A stretch of 60,975 bases of DNA from Streptomyces lichenis (GTDB taxonomy: Bacteria > Actinomycetota > Actinomycetes > Streptomycetales > Streptomycetaceae). Positions 37,615 to 46,300 of this stretch are shown one piece after another. Where the stretch lies: NCBI RefSeq assembly GCF_023218175.1, contig NZ_JALPTH010000036.1, positions 1 to 60,975 of the forward strand, written 5' to 3'. Under the pieces are notes generated by a model that was given only the letters and a program-made list of their open reading frames with translations, was not told where the DNA came from and did not search any database. How positions within the stretch are numbered: position 1 is the first letter of the stretch; every line of letters starts with the position of its first letter. The position numbers and the translations under genes were made by a program.

Positions 37615-39786
37615 ATGAGCAAGACCGACACGAGCGCCGTGAACCGCGCCTCCGAGGCCGAGGCGGCTTCCGAGGCCGAAACGGCTTCCGAGGCCGAGGC
37701 CGGCGCCCAGCTGTCCACCGCCCCCCGGGAGGACACCTCCACCGGCGGCCCGACGCTCGGGCCGATCGGCTGGCTGCGCTGGTTCTGGCGGCAGCTGACC
37801 TCCATGCGGGTCGCGCTGATCCTGCTCTTCCTGCTCTCCCTCGGCGCCATCCCGGGATCGCTCATCCCGCAGAACGGCGTGGACGAGATGAAGGTCCAGG
37901 ACTTCAAGGCCGCCCACCCCGGCCTCACCCCGCTCTACGAGAAGCTCCAGCTCTTCGACGTCTACAGCTCGGTGTGGTTCTCCGCGATCTACATCCTGCT
38001 GTTCGTCTCCCTCATCGGCTGCATCGTGCCCCGCAGCTGGCAGTTCGTCGGCCAGCTCCGCGGCCGCCCGCCGGCCGCCCCCAAGCGCCTCACCCGCCTC
38101 CCGGCGTACACCACCTGGCACACCGAGGCCACGCCCGAGCAGGTCGACGAGGCCGCGCTGCGGCTGCTGAAGGGCCGCCGCTACCGGGCGCACCGCGCCA
38201 AGGGCTCGGTCGCCGGCGAGAAGGGCTATCTGCGCGAGGCCGGGAACCTGCTCTTCCATGTGGCGCTGATCGTGATGCTGGTCGCCTTCGCCACCGGCCA
38301 GCTCTTCAAGTCCGAGGGCGGCAAGCTGGTCGTGGAGGGCGACGGCTTCTCCAACACGCTGCCGCTCTACGACGACTTCCGCTCCGGCTCCCTCTTCGAC
38401 AACGACGACCTGGCCCCGTTCAGCTTCACCCTGGACCAGTTCAGCGGCACCTACGAGACGAGCGGCCCGCAGCGCGGCACGCCCCGCACCTTCGAGGCGG
38501 ACGTGAGCTACTCGGTGCCCGGCGGCCCGGACAAGAAGGGCAGGATCAAGGTCAACGAGCCGCTGGTGGTCGAGGGCACCAAGGTGTACCTGATCTCCCA
38601 CGGCTACGCCCCGGTGGTCACCGTCCGCGATCCGCGCGGCGAGGTCGTCTTCAAGGGCGCGGTGCCGCTGCTGCCGGTGGACAACAACATCACCTCCACC
38701 GGTGTGATCAAGGTGATGGACGGCTACCGCGACAAGAAGGGCGAGAAGGAGCAGCTGGGCCTGCCGGCGTTCTTCGTGCCGACGTACGCGGGCAAGGGCC
38801 ACGGCCAGATGTTCAGCCAGTTCCCGGGCCTGGCCTTCCCCGCCCTCAACCTCGGCGCCTACCACGGCGACCTGCGGGTCAACGGCGGGCTGCCGCAGAA
38901 CGTCTACCAGCTCGATCGCAGCAAGCTGAAGCCGTTCAAGGACAAGAACGGCGACGTCTTCAAGCAGACCCTGCTGCCCGGCGAGACCATGAAGCTGCCC
39001 GACGGCGCCGGCTCGGTGACCTTCGAGAAGGAGATCAAGGAGTGGGCCAGCTTCCAGATCTCCCAGCAGCCCGGCAACGGCCTGGCGCTGGCCGGGGCGA
39101 TCGCCGCGATCGCGGGTCTGGCCGGCTCGCTGTTCATCCAGCGCCGCCGGGTGTGGGTACGGGCCACCGCCGGTCCCGACGGGGTGACCGTCGTGGAGAT
39201 GGCGGGCCTGGGCCGCAGCGAGTCCGCGAAGCTCCCCGAGGAGCTGGCCGAACTGGCCGCCCGGCTCCACGCCGTGGCCCCGACCGTACCGGCGGCCGAG
39301 GGCCCCGGGGGCGGAGACGCTACGGATGCCCTCGTGGGCGAGGAGCCGCAAGCCGCCGCCCCCGAAGCGGCCGACCGGGAAGCGGCCGACCGGGAAGCGG
39401 CTGCTCCGGAAGCCGCCGCCCCGGAAGCGGTCGCCCCGGAAGCGGCCGACCCTGAAGCGGCTGCCCCGGAAGCCGTCGATCCGGAAGCGGCAGATCCGGA
39501 CGCCGCGTCCCCGGCTGGTCCCGCTGAGCCCGCCGCCGACTCTGCCGACTCCGCCGTCACCCCTGCGGACTCCGCCCGGCCCCCTGCCCCGGGCAAGCCC
39601 GCCCGCTCCGGCGGTCCCGCCGCGGACTCCGCCGGTTCCGCCGCCTCGGGCAAGCCCGCCCGTCCCGCCGCAGACCCCGCCGGGTCCCCCACCCCGGGCA
39701 AGCCCACCCGTGCCGCCGCCTCCGCCGCCGACCCGGCGGCCCCCGCAGACTCCGTCGACCCCGCCGAAGAAGGGGCTGAGAAGTGA
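37615..39786 (+). CDS. resB: ResB-family cytochrome c biogenesis protein
   Basis: A 723-residue membrane protein of the System II heme-ligation complex (ResB/Ccs1). After an acidic Glu/Ala N-terminus (~45 residues) come helices near 60-80 (MRVALILLFLLSLGAIPGSL), 120-140 (FSAIYILLFVSLIGCIV) and 210-230, then the large extracytoplasmic domain and a final helix LAGAIAAIAGLAGSLFI near 493. From ~583 the C-terminus is low complexity: ten 15-bp units encode PEAAD/PEAAA-type pentapeptides, then PGKPxR repeats. The core is normal; the ~180-residue tail is extra. The stop overlaps ccsB as GTGA. Confidence 0.9.
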   Translation: MSKTDTSAVNRASEAEAASEAETASEAEAGAQLSTAPREDTSTGGPTLGPIGWLRWFWRQLTSMRVALILLFLLSLGAIPGSLIPQNGVDEMKVQDFKAAHPGLTPLYEKLQLFDVYSSVWFSAIYILLFVSLIGCIVPRSWQFVGQLRGRPPAAPKRLTRLPAYTTWHTEATPEQVDEAALRLLKGRRYRAHRAKGSVAGEKGYLREAGNLLFHVALIVMLVAFATGQLFKSEGGKLVVEGDGFSNTLPLYDDFRSGSLFDNDDLAPFSFTLDQFSGTYETSGPQRGTPRTFEADVSYSVPGGPDKKGRIKVNEPLVVEGTKVYLISHGYAPVVTVRDPRGEVVFKGAVPLLPVDNNITSTGVIKVMDGYRDKKGEKEQLGLPAFFVPTYAGKGHGQMFSQFPGLAFPALNLGAYHGDLRVNGGLPQNVYQLDRSKLKPFKDKNGDVFKQTLLPGETMKLPDGAGSVTFEKEIKEWASFQISQQPGNGLALAGAIAAIAGLAGSLFIQRRRVWVRATAGPDGVTVVEMAGLGRSESAKLPEELAELAARLHAVAPTVPAAEGPGGGDATDALVGEEPQAAAPEAADREAADREAAAPEAAAPEAVAPEAADPEAAAPEAVDPEAADPDAASPAGPAEPAADSADSAVTPADSARPPAPGKPARSGGPAADSAGSAASGKPARPAADPAGSPTPGKPTRAAASAADPAAPADSVDPAEEGAEK
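39361..39510 (+). repeat. ten 15-bp coding tandem repeats in resB
   Basis: Ten contiguous units, all in frame, encode pentapeptides of the form (P/R)-E-A-(A/V)-(A/D), residues 583-632 of ResB. Units differ mainly at third positions and in the last residue. Such arrays expand and contract by slippage. Confidence 0.9.
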
Positions 39787-40862
39787 ATCTCGCCGCCGCG
39801 ACCAACGAGAGCCTCGCGGAGATGAGCAATGTGCTCATCTACTCGTCGATGGCCGTCTACACCCTCGCCTTCCTGGCGCATATCGCCGAATGGGTCCTCG
39901 GCAGCCGCAGCAGGGTCGGCCGCACCGCCGCCGCGCTCACCCCGGCCCGTACCGCCGCCCCGGCCGCCGTCCCCCAGGTGAAGGCCGCGGGCGGCACGGC
40001 GGTGCTGGACCGCCCCAAGGTGGTCACCCGCTCCGCCGGCGGGGCGCGGGACGTGCCGGACGGTCCGGGCGCGGCCGGCGGGGACGAGCAGGGCGACCTG
40101 TACGGGCGGATCGCCGTCTCGCTGACCACGCTCGCCTTCCTGGTGGAGGCGGCCGGCGTGGTCACCCGCGCGATCTCGGTGCAGCGGGCCCCCTGGGGCA
40201 ACATGTACGAGTTCTCCACCACCTTCTCCACGGTGGCGGTCGGCGCGTACCTCGGCTTCCTGCTGGCGAGGAAGAACGTCCGCTGGATGGGCCTGCCGCT
40301 GGTCACCACCGTCCTGCTGGACCTCGGCATCGCCACCACCTGGCTCTACACCGAGAGCGACCAGCTGGTCCCGGCGCTGCACTCGTACTGGCTGTGGATC
40401 CACGTCTCCACCGCGATCTTCTGCGGGGCCGTCTTCTACCTGGGCGCGGTCGCCACCCTGCTCTACCTGTTCCGCGACTCCTACGAGAGCAAGCTCGCGG
40501 GCGGCGGTTCGCCGAGCGCCTTCGCCCGCTCGGTGCTGGAGCGGCTGCCGGCCGCCGCGTCCCTGGACAAGTTCGCCTACCGGGTCAACGCGGCGATCTT
40601 CCCGCTGTGGACCTTCACCATCATCGCGGGCGCCATCTGGGCCGGCGACGCCTGGGGCCGCTACTGGGGCTGGGACGCCAAGGAGGTCTGGTCCTTCATC
40701 ACCTGGGTCGCCTACGCCGCGTATCTGCACGCCCGGGCGACCGCCGGCTGGAAGGGCCGCAAGGCGGCGTACATCGCGCTCATCGCGTTCGCCTGCTTCC
40801 TCTTCAACTACTACGGCGTGAACATCTTCGTGAACAGCAAGCACTCCTACGCCGGGGTGTGA
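39783..40862 (+). CDS. ccsB: CcsB/ResC cytochrome c assembly protein
   Basis: A 359-residue membrane protein with about eight helices and the tryptophan-rich heme-binding motif WGRYWGWDAKEVWSFITW near residue 295. Conserved His residues flank it (ALHSYWLWIHVSTAIFC near 205 and ACFLFNYYGVNIFVNSKHS at the end). CcsB with ResB exports heme and ligates it to apocytochrome c. The GTG at 39783 overlaps the resB stop by GTGA, so the two subunits are made together. A variable Ala/Pro loop (~50-105) separates the first two helices. Confidence 0.93.
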   Translation: MNLAAATNESLAEMSNVLIYSSMAVYTLAFLAHIAEWVLGSRSRVGRTAAALTPARTAAPAAVPQVKAAGGTAVLDRPKVVTRSAGGARDVPDGPGAAGGDEQGDLYGRIAVSLTTLAFLVEAAGVVTRAISVQRAPWGNMYEFSTTFSTVAVGAYLGFLLARKNVRWMGLPLVTTVLLDLGIATTWLYTESDQLVPALHSYWLWIHVSTAIFCGAVFYLGAVATLLYLFRDSYESKLAGGGSPSAFARSVLERLPAAASLDKFAYRVNAAIFPLWTFTIIAGAIWAGDAWGRYWGWDAKEVWSFITWVAYAAYLHARATAGWKGRKAAYIALIAFACFLFNYYGVNIFVNSKHSYAGV

Positions 40863-40933
40863 TCGCCGGGGTGTGAGACCGCTCCGGCGGAGGCGCGGTA
40901 GCGCGCGGCCGGGCGGCGCGGGACGCTGGAGGC

Positions 40934-41470
40934 ATGGCCCCCACGCTGCTGCCGCCCGGTGAGACGGAGACCCGCGGCGACCGGCACACCCTCCGTTTCG
41001 CCGTGCCGCTGCCGCACCCCGGCGAGCGGGTCTGGCTGGCGCTCACCACCCCCGGCGGGCTGGGCGACTGGCTGGCCGAGTCCCGGGGGCTCCAGCCCCG
41101 CCTCGGCGGCGAGGTCGCACTGCGCTGGCTGACCCCGCCCGACCGCACGGCGGCCCCCGGGCCCGCCGAGAGCGGGACGGTGACGGCCTGGGACCCGGAG
41201 CGGGTCGCCGAGTACACGGTGGGGCCGCACGGCCGGATGCGCTTCCGGCTGGAGCCGGGCGAGGGGCCGGGCAGCACCGTGCTGCGCTTCACCAACGAGT
41301 TCCGGGGCACCGAGGAGCAGCGGCTGGACCGGCTGGCCTGCTGGCACGACCACTTCCTGCACCTGGCCGCCCATCTGGACGGCCACCGCACCGACTGGGC
41401 GGCCTGGTCCACCGAGCGCTGGCAGGGACTGCGCGACGACTACGAGGCGCGCGACTTCGACGCCTCCTGA
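40934..41470 (+). CDS. SRPBCC/AHSA1-domain protein
   Basis: A 178-residue soluble protein with the START-like (SRPBCC, AHSA1) fold, a hydrophobic-ligand cavity. Typical parts are HTLRFAVPLPHPGERVWLAL near residue 18, the loop LGDWLAESRGLQPRLGGEV near 48, and the strand TVLRFTNEFRG near 117, followed by the long C-terminal helix WHDHFLHLAAHLDGH. The ATG at 40934 is close to GGAGG and 6 nt after GACGCT, so it could be leaderless. Ligand and role unknown. It follows the ccs operon and is convergent with the next gene. Confidence 0.85.
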   Translation: MAPTLLPPGETETRGDRHTLRFAVPLPHPGERVWLALTTPGGLGDWLAESRGLQPRLGGEVALRWLTPPDRTAAPGPAESGTVTAWDPERVAEYTVGPHGRMRFRLEPGEGPGSTVLRFTNEFRGTEEQRLDRLACWHDHFLHLAAHLDGHRTDWAAWSTERWQGLRDDYEARDFDAS

Positions 41471-41489
41471 GCCGTGTCCCGCGCGGGCA

Positions 41490-41921
41490 TCAGGACTTCG
41501 AGGGGCCCGGGCCGCCGTCGGCCGGGCCGCCGCCACCCTGCTCGTCCGCCGGCCGGGCGTCCTTCCCGGACTCGGGAGCGGGCTCGGGAGCGGGCTCAGG
41601 AGCGGGCTCGTCCTCGCGGTCCTCGCGCGGGGCGGCCGGGCGGTCGCCGCCCAGCGACTTCAGGAACTCCGGGTTGTCGTCCGGCGCGACCCAGCCACCG
41701 CCTGCGCCCCTGGTCCCGCGGCCGCCGGACGGTCGGGGCCCGGTGCGGGCCTTGCCGCCGACCAGCCAGACGATCGGGCCCACGATCCAGAACAGCAGGA
41801 TGATGAAGACCCAGGCCACCTTCGGCAGGTGCTTGGTCTCCTCCTCCGAGGTGTTCAGGCAGTCGATGAAGGCGTAGATCGTCAGCGCCAGCGGCAGGAT
41901 GAACATGAGCGCCCTGAGCAT
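41490..41921 (-). CDS. PLDc_N-domain membrane protein
   Basis: A 143-residue protein with two transmembrane helices: MFILPLALTIYAFIDCL at the N-terminus and VAWVFIILLFWIVGPIVWLV at about 34-53. This is the phospholipase D N-terminal (PLDc_N) module without any nuclease domain. The C-terminal half is Gly/Pro-rich with EPAPEPAPEPAPE repeats and is likely cytoplasmic and disordered. Similar short proteins are common in streptomycetes and have no known function. It is divergent from the ubiD-like gene. Confidence 0.8.
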   Translation of the reverse strand: MLRALMFILPLALTIYAFIDCLNTSEEETKHLPKVAWVFIILLFWIVGPIVWLVGGKARTGPRPSGGRGTRGAGGGWVAPDDNPEFLKSLGGDRPAAPREDREDEPAPEPAPEPAPESGKDARPADEQGGGGPADGGPGPSKS

Positions 41922-41997
41922 GTGGGACAGCCCCCTGGAAGCAGCGGCGGGCCGTGTCGCGACAGCCCCGGTGACAGAGCCAGCGTAGCCGGTGGCG

Positions 41998-42003
41998 GAT
42001 ACT
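41998..42003 (+). promoter_or_regulatory. -10 box of ubiD-like gene, leaderless
   Basis: GATACT ends 7 nt before the ATG at 42011, with no ribosome binding site. Confidence 0.45.
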
Positions 42004-42010
42004 GGACCCC

Positions 42011-43462
42011 ATGGCTTACGACGATCTTCGCTCGCTGCTCAGGGCGCTGGAGCGCGACGGCGACCTCAAGCGCATCAAGGCCGAAGTCGATCCGTACCTG
42101 GAGGTCGGGGAGATCGTCGACCGGGTGCAGAAGTCCGGCGGCCCGGCCCTGCTCTTCGAGAACGTGCGCGGCTCGTCCATGCCGCTGGCGATGAACGTCT
42201 TCGGCACCGACCGCCGCACCCTGAAGGCCCTGGGCCTGAAGTCCTACGACGAGATCGGCGAGAAGATCGGCGGGCTGCTCCGCCCCGAACTGCCGCACGG
42301 CTTCACCGGGGTGCGCGAGGCCTTCGGCAAGCTCGGCGCGATGGCCCACGTACCGCCGAGGAAGGTGAAGGACGCCCCCGTCCAGGAGGTGGTCCTCACC
42401 GGCGAGGACGTCGACCTGGACGCGCTGCCGGCGCTGTTCACCTGGCCCGGGGACGGCGGCTCCTTCTTCAACCTGGGGCTCACCCACACCCGGCACCCCG
42501 AGAACGGCATCCGCAACCTCGGGCTGTACCGGCTCCAGCGGCACGACCGGCGCACCATCGGGATGCACTGGCAGATCCACAAGGACAGCCGCAACCACTA
42601 CCAGGTGGCCGCCCGGCGCGGGGAGCGGCTGCCGGTCGCCATCGCCTTCGGGGCGCCGCCCGCCGTCACCTACGCCTCCACCGCGCCGCTGCCGGAGGAC
42701 ATCGACGAGTACCTGTTCGCCGGGTTCCTCCAGGGCAAGCGGATCGAGATGGTCGACTGCAAGACCGTGCCGCTCCAGGTGCCGGCGCAGGCCGAGGTGG
42801 TGCTGGAAGGCTGGCTGGAGCCCGGCAAGACCCTCCCCGAGGGGCCGTTCGGCGACCACACCGGCTTCTACACCCCGCAGGAGCCGTTCCCCGCGCTGAC
42901 CATCGACTGCGTGACCATGCGCCGCCGGCCGCTGCTCCAGTCCATCGTGGTGGGCCGGCCGCCGACCGAGGACGGCCCGCTGGGCCGCGCCACCGAGCGC
43001 TTCTTCCTCCCCCTGCTCAAGATCATCGTCCCGGACATCGTGGACTACCACCTCCCCGAGTCCGGCGGCTTCCACAACTGCGCCATCGTCTCGATCGAGA
43101 AGAAGTACCCCAAGCACGCGCAGAAGGTGATGAGCGCCATCTGGGGTGCCCACATGATGTCGCTGACCAAGCTGATCGTCGTGGTCGACGCCGACTGCGA
43201 CGTGCGCAACCTGCACGAGGTGTCCTGGCGGGCGCTGGGCAACACCGACTACGCCCGCGACCTCACCGTGGTCGAGGGGCCGGTGGACCATCTGGACCAC
43301 GCCTCCTACCAGCAGTTCTGGGGCGGCAAGGCGGGTATCGACGCCACCGCCAAGTGGCCCGAGGAGGGCTACACCCGGGACGGCGGCTGGCCCGAGATGG
43401 TGGTGTCCGACCCGGAGACGGCGGCCACGGTGGACCGGCGCTGGAAGGAGTACGGACTGTGA
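42011..43462 (+). CDS. mqnL: menaquinone biosynthesis decarboxylase (UbiD family)
   Basis: A 483-residue UbiD-type decarboxylase that needs prenylated FMN made by UbiX. It is expected to decarboxylate the prenylated naphthoate late in the futalosine menaquinone pathway. Family segments include DSRNHYQVAARRGERLPVAI near residue 195, the prFMN/acid motif VLEGWLEPGKTLPEGPFGDH near 265-285, and GGFHNCAIVSIEKKYPKHA near 355. The neighbours ubiA (mqnP) and ubiX support this assignment, as does the position in S. coelicolor (SCO4490). The stop overlaps the next ORF by GTGA. The symbol is used as in proposed nomenclature; ubiD is an alternative. Confidence 0.88.
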   Translation: MAYDDLRSLLRALERDGDLKRIKAEVDPYLEVGEIVDRVQKSGGPALLFENVRGSSMPLAMNVFGTDRRTLKALGLKSYDEIGEKIGGLLRPELPHGFTGVREAFGKLGAMAHVPPRKVKDAPVQEVVLTGEDVDLDALPALFTWPGDGGSFFNLGLTHTRHPENGIRNLGLYRLQRHDRRTIGMHWQIHKDSRNHYQVAARRGERLPVAIAFGAPPAVTYASTAPLPEDIDEYLFAGFLQGKRIEMVDCKTVPLQVPAQAEVVLEGWLEPGKTLPEGPFGDHTGFYTPQEPFPALTIDCVTMRRRPLLQSIVVGRPPTEDGPLGRATERFFLPLLKIIVPDIVDYHLPESGGFHNCAIVSIEKKYPKHAQKVMSAIWGAHMMSLTKLIVVVDADCDVRNLHEVSWRALGNTDYARDLTVVEGPVDHLDHASYQQFWGGKAGIDATAKWPEEGYTRDGGWPEMVVSDPETAATVDRRWKEYGL

Positions 43463-43932
43463 GCGGCTCCCCGATGGCCGGCCCGGCCCTCTTCCTCGGC
43501 GGCGAGGACGCCTATGTGGCCTTCGTCCGCCCCGAGCTCGACCCGGCCGACCCCGACGTGATCCGGGCCGCCGCCGAGGCGGGCGTCGACCCGGCCGAGT
43601 TCGCCGGGCCCGGGGACACCTGGGCGGTGCTCTACGAGACCGGGGACGGCGAAGGCGACGGTTTCGACCTGCCCGGCGTACGGAACACCGAGCCGGCCGG
43701 CTTCGCCGAGCAGCTGCGCGCCGAACTGGGCGCCTCCGCCGGGCCGTTCACCGTGGACGGCGGCGCCGTACTGCGGCTGGACGCCCGCCCGGCCGGCCCG
43801 GACGCGTACGCCTTCACCGCCCGCCTCACCCCGCCCGGCGACGACGCCGCCCCGGTCACCGTGGAGACCGGACCGCTGCCCGTCGCCGCCCTGCTGACCG
43901 ACCTCGACGCCTTCCTGGAGAGCCTCGCGTGA
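43459..43932 (+). CDS. unknown protein inserted between the menaquinone ubiD and ubiA genes
   Basis: A 157-residue acidic protein that I do not recognise. It starts with a GTG that overlaps the ubiD stop (GTGA) and its own stop overlaps the ubiA start in the same way, so it is translationally coupled on both sides. An internal ATG at 43474 (MAGPALFLGGEDAYVAFV) is possible. There is no signal peptide or membrane helix. Features are FVRPELDPADPDVIRAAAEA, EFAGPGDTWAVLYETGDGEG and a strand-rich C-terminal half ending LLTDLDAFLESLA. The coupling suggests an accessory role in menaquinone synthesis, which is inference. Confidence 0.75.
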   Translation: MSGSPMAGPALFLGGEDAYVAFVRPELDPADPDVIRAAAEAGVDPAEFAGPGDTWAVLYETGDGEGDGFDLPGVRNTEPAGFAEQLRAELGASAGPFTVDGGAVLRLDARPAGPDAYAFTARLTPPGDDAAPVTVETGPLPVAALLTDLDAFLESLA

Positions 43933-44855
43933 CCACCGCCGACGGAGTCGTCAGCTCCGGTCCCGCGCCCCGGCCGCAGCCGGCCGGCAAGGTGAAGTCC
44001 TTCCTCCGGCTGGTGATGATCGAGCACTCGGTCTTCGCACTGCCCTTCGCCTACATCGCAGCGCTGACCGCCATGTTCGAGGCCGACCGCTCCGTGCACT
44101 GGCTGGAACTCCTGCTGGTCACCGTGGCGATGGTGGGCCTGCGCACCTTCGCGATGGCCTGCAACCGGATCATCGACCGGGAGATCGACGCCCGGAACCC
44201 GCGCACCGCGAGCCGCGAACTGGTCACCGGCGCGGTCTCGGTCCGCTCCGCGTGGACCGGCGCCCTGCTCGCCCTGGCCGTCTTCCTCGGCGCCGCCGCC
44301 CTCCTCAACCCGCTGTGCCTGGCCCTCGCCCCCATCGCCGTCGTGCCCATGGTGGTCTACCCCTACGGCAAGCGGTTCACGAACTTCCCGCACGCCATCC
44401 TGGGCCTGGCCCAGGCCATGGGCCCGGTCGGCGCCTGGATCGCGGTCACCGGCGCCTGGTCCTGGGACGCGGTGGTCCTCGGCCTCGCGGTCGGCGTCTG
44501 GATCGGCGGCTTCGACCTCATCTTCGCCTGCCAGGACGTCCAGGCCGACCGCGCCCACGGGGTGAAGTCCGTCCCCGCCCGCTACGGCATCCCCGCCGCC
44601 CTCCACGGCGCCCGCGCCGCCCACGTGATCACCACCGGGCTGCTCGTCTGGTACGCCCTGCTCACCGGCGCGGGCCTCCTCTTCTGGCTCGGCCTCCTCG
44701 TCGTCGCCGCCGCCTTCGTCTACGAGCACACCATCGTCCGCCCCCACGACCTCTCCCGCCTCAACCGCGCCTTCTTCACGGTCAACGGCTTCATCGGCAT
44801 CGCCCTCTTCGCCTGCGCCCTGCTGGACCTGGTCGTCCGGGGGCTGCGGGGGTAG
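43929..44855 (+). CDS. mqnP: MqnP, UbiA-family prenyltransferase of menaquinone synthesis
   Basis: A 308-residue membrane prenyltransferase that attaches the polyprenyl chain to the naphthoate head group. The first Asp-rich motif is NRIIDREIDARN (N79, D83, D87) and the second is DVQADRAHGVKSVPARYG near residue 203. About eight or nine transmembrane helices follow the UbiA pattern (for example SVFALPFAYIAALTAMF). It starts with GTG overlapping the previous stop and belongs to the operon with the ubiD-type decarboxylase. The identification as the menaquinone rather than another UbiA enzyme rests on these neighbours. Confidence 0.9.
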   Translation: MTTADGVVSSGPAPRPQPAGKVKSFLRLVMIEHSVFALPFAYIAALTAMFEADRSVHWLELLLVTVAMVGLRTFAMACNRIIDREIDARNPRTASRELVTGAVSVRSAWTGALLALAVFLGAAALLNPLCLALAPIAVVPMVVYPYGKRFTNFPHAILGLAQAMGPVGAWIAVTGAWSWDAVVLGLAVGVWIGGFDLIFACQDVQADRAHGVKSVPARYGIPAALHGARAAHVITTGLLVWYALLTGAGLLFWLGLLVVAAAFVYEHTIVRPHDLSRLNRAFFTVNGFIGIALFACALLDLVVRGLRG

Positions 44856-44950
44856 CCCGGAGGGGTGAGCGGCCGAGGAACGAGGAGTTCGACTCCTCAC
44901 CGTGTCGCTAGCGTCCGGCCTACCATCGAGTGCACGGAAGGGAGGCTGAC

Positions 44951-45520
44951 GTGACCATCTCGGAGAGCGACCGCCTGCACTCGCAGCTCAGCCGGTTCGA
45001 GGACATGTTCCCCGGTTACCGGACAGAGATTGTCGAGGGCAACATCATGATGAGTCCGGTGAAGCCGTACCACCAGGAGACGATTTGGGAGATCAGGGAC
45101 GCGCTCAAGCCGCAGTTGTCGCGGGACTGGGCCTTTATCAGCGACGTAGTGGTTCCGTTCGACGGTGACAACGAGTACTGCCCCGACATGGCGGTGATCC
45201 CCAAGGCGGAACAGGCGAAGAACCTCAGCGCTTACCCTCCCGAGCTGATCCGGCTGGTGATGGAGGTCGTGTCGCCCAGCAGCGTGCGACACGACTACGA
45301 GGTGAAGGACGAGGCCTACGCACGGCGTGGCATTCCGCATTACGTCATCTTCGATCCGTACAGGGGGCAGTGCCGCGTGCACTGGAATCCCGGCCCCGAG
45401 GGTTACCGCGGCCGGGACACCGTGCCCTACGGCAAGACGGTGACCATCGACGGTGAGCTGGGCCGACTGGTGGTCGACACGACGGACTTCCCGATCGATC
45501 CCAACGCCCGTCGTTCCTGA
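44951..45520 (+). CDS. Uma2-family PD-(D/E)XK endonuclease-like protein
   Basis: A 189-residue protein of the Uma2 (DUF820) family with a restriction-endonuclease fold. The catalytic core is seen in EYCPDMAVIPKAE near residue 76, LVMEVVSPSSVRHDYEVKDE near 101 and YARRGIPHYVIFDP near 121. The GTG at 44951 follows GGGAGG. Its codon usage is less G/C-biased than the neighbours (frequent A/T at third positions), suggesting later acquisition; such genes are scattered and multicopy in actinobacteria. The biological role is unknown. It is convergent with the rhomboid gene. Confidence 0.85.
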   Translation: MTISESDRLHSQLSRFEDMFPGYRTEIVEGNIMMSPVKPYHQETIWEIRDALKPQLSRDWAFISDVVVPFDGDNEYCPDMAVIPKAEQAKNLSAYPPELIRLVMEVVSPSSVRHDYEVKDEAYARRGIPHYVIFDPYRGQCRVHWNPGPEGYRGRDTVPYGKTVTIDGELGRLVVDTTDFPIDPNARRS

Positions 45521-45542
45521 CCGGCACTCGGCTCCGCCGGCC

Positions 45543-46172
45543 TCAGACGTAGGTCGGCGGGGCCGCCTTACGGGGCGCCCGGCGGCGGAAGACGAAGGCG
45601 GCCAGGATGCCGGCGGCCAGGCCGAAGAGGTGGCCCTGCCAGCTGACGCCGTCCTGGCCGGGGGATATGCCGAACCAGATGGAGCCGCCCCAGATCGCGC
45701 CGACCAGCAGGCCGACCACGATGTCGGGGGCGCTGCGGTCCACGAAGCCGCGGGCGACCAGGTAGCCGAAGAGGCCGAAGACCAGGCCGGAGGCGCCCGC
45801 GGTGACGCTGTACTCGGGGGAGACCAGCCAGACGCCGAGGCCGTCGGCGACGATGATCAGCGCGGCGACGCCCAGGAAGCGGCGGATGCCGCCGAGCGCG
45901 GCCAGGAAGCCCATCACGGCCAGCGGGATGGTGTTGGCCATCAGATGGTCGAAGCCGTAGTGGAGGAAGGCGGAGGGCACGATGTCGCGCAGCTCGCCGG
46001 TGTCCCGCGGGCTGACCCCGTAGCCGTCCAGGGCGTGCCCGGTGGCCGTGTCCACCAACTCCAGGGCCCAGAGCAGGGCGATCCAGCCCGCCATCAGCCA
46101 GGCGGCGGCCTTCGCCCGGGAGACGTGCCTCCAGCCGGTGAGCTCGCCGGTCGTCGTCCGTGCCCGTGCCAT
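45543..46172 (-). CDS. rhomboid-family intramembrane serine protease
   Basis: A 209-residue membrane protein with about six helices. The catalytic Ser is in VTAGASGLVFGLFGY near residue 133 (GxSG), and the catalytic His is in WQGHLFGLAAGIL near 188. The upstream HYGFDHLMANTIPLAVMG near 84 supplies the conserved His/Asn of the oxyanion region. All key residues are present, so it should be active. The ATG at 46172 is preceded by GAGGGGG. Substrates unknown. It is divergent from ubiX. Confidence 0.9.
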   Translation of the reverse strand: MARARTTTGELTGWRHVSRAKAAAWLMAGWIALLWALELVDTATGHALDGYGVSPRDTGELRDIVPSAFLHYGFDHLMANTIPLAVMGFLAALGGIRRFLGVAALIIVADGLGVWLVSPEYSVTAGASGLVFGLFGYLVARGFVDRSAPDIVVGLLVGAIWGGSIWFGISPGQDGVSWQGHLFGLAAGILAAFVFRRRAPRKAAPPTYV

Positions 46173-46287
46173 GGGAACCCCCTCGCGGCGGCGCGGTCGT
46201 CGCGGTCCTGTGTGGGGGGAACGTGCGGGCGGGGTGGGTGGTTCCCTCGCGCGGCGCACCGCGCGTCCGGGGTGCCGGGCCGGCGGA

Positions 46288-46293
46288 TAGGCT
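46288..46293 (+). promoter_or_regulatory. -10 box of ubiX, leaderless
   Basis: TAGGCT ends exactly 7 nt before the ubiX ATG and no ribosome binding site is present. Confidence 0.55.
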
Positions 46294-46300
46294 CGGGGCC

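Noticed and set aside
44951..45520. Uma2 gene as evidence of a mobile element
   Set aside because: No integrase, transposase, direct-repeat ends or tRNA nearby; it is a lone gene of a dispersed family.
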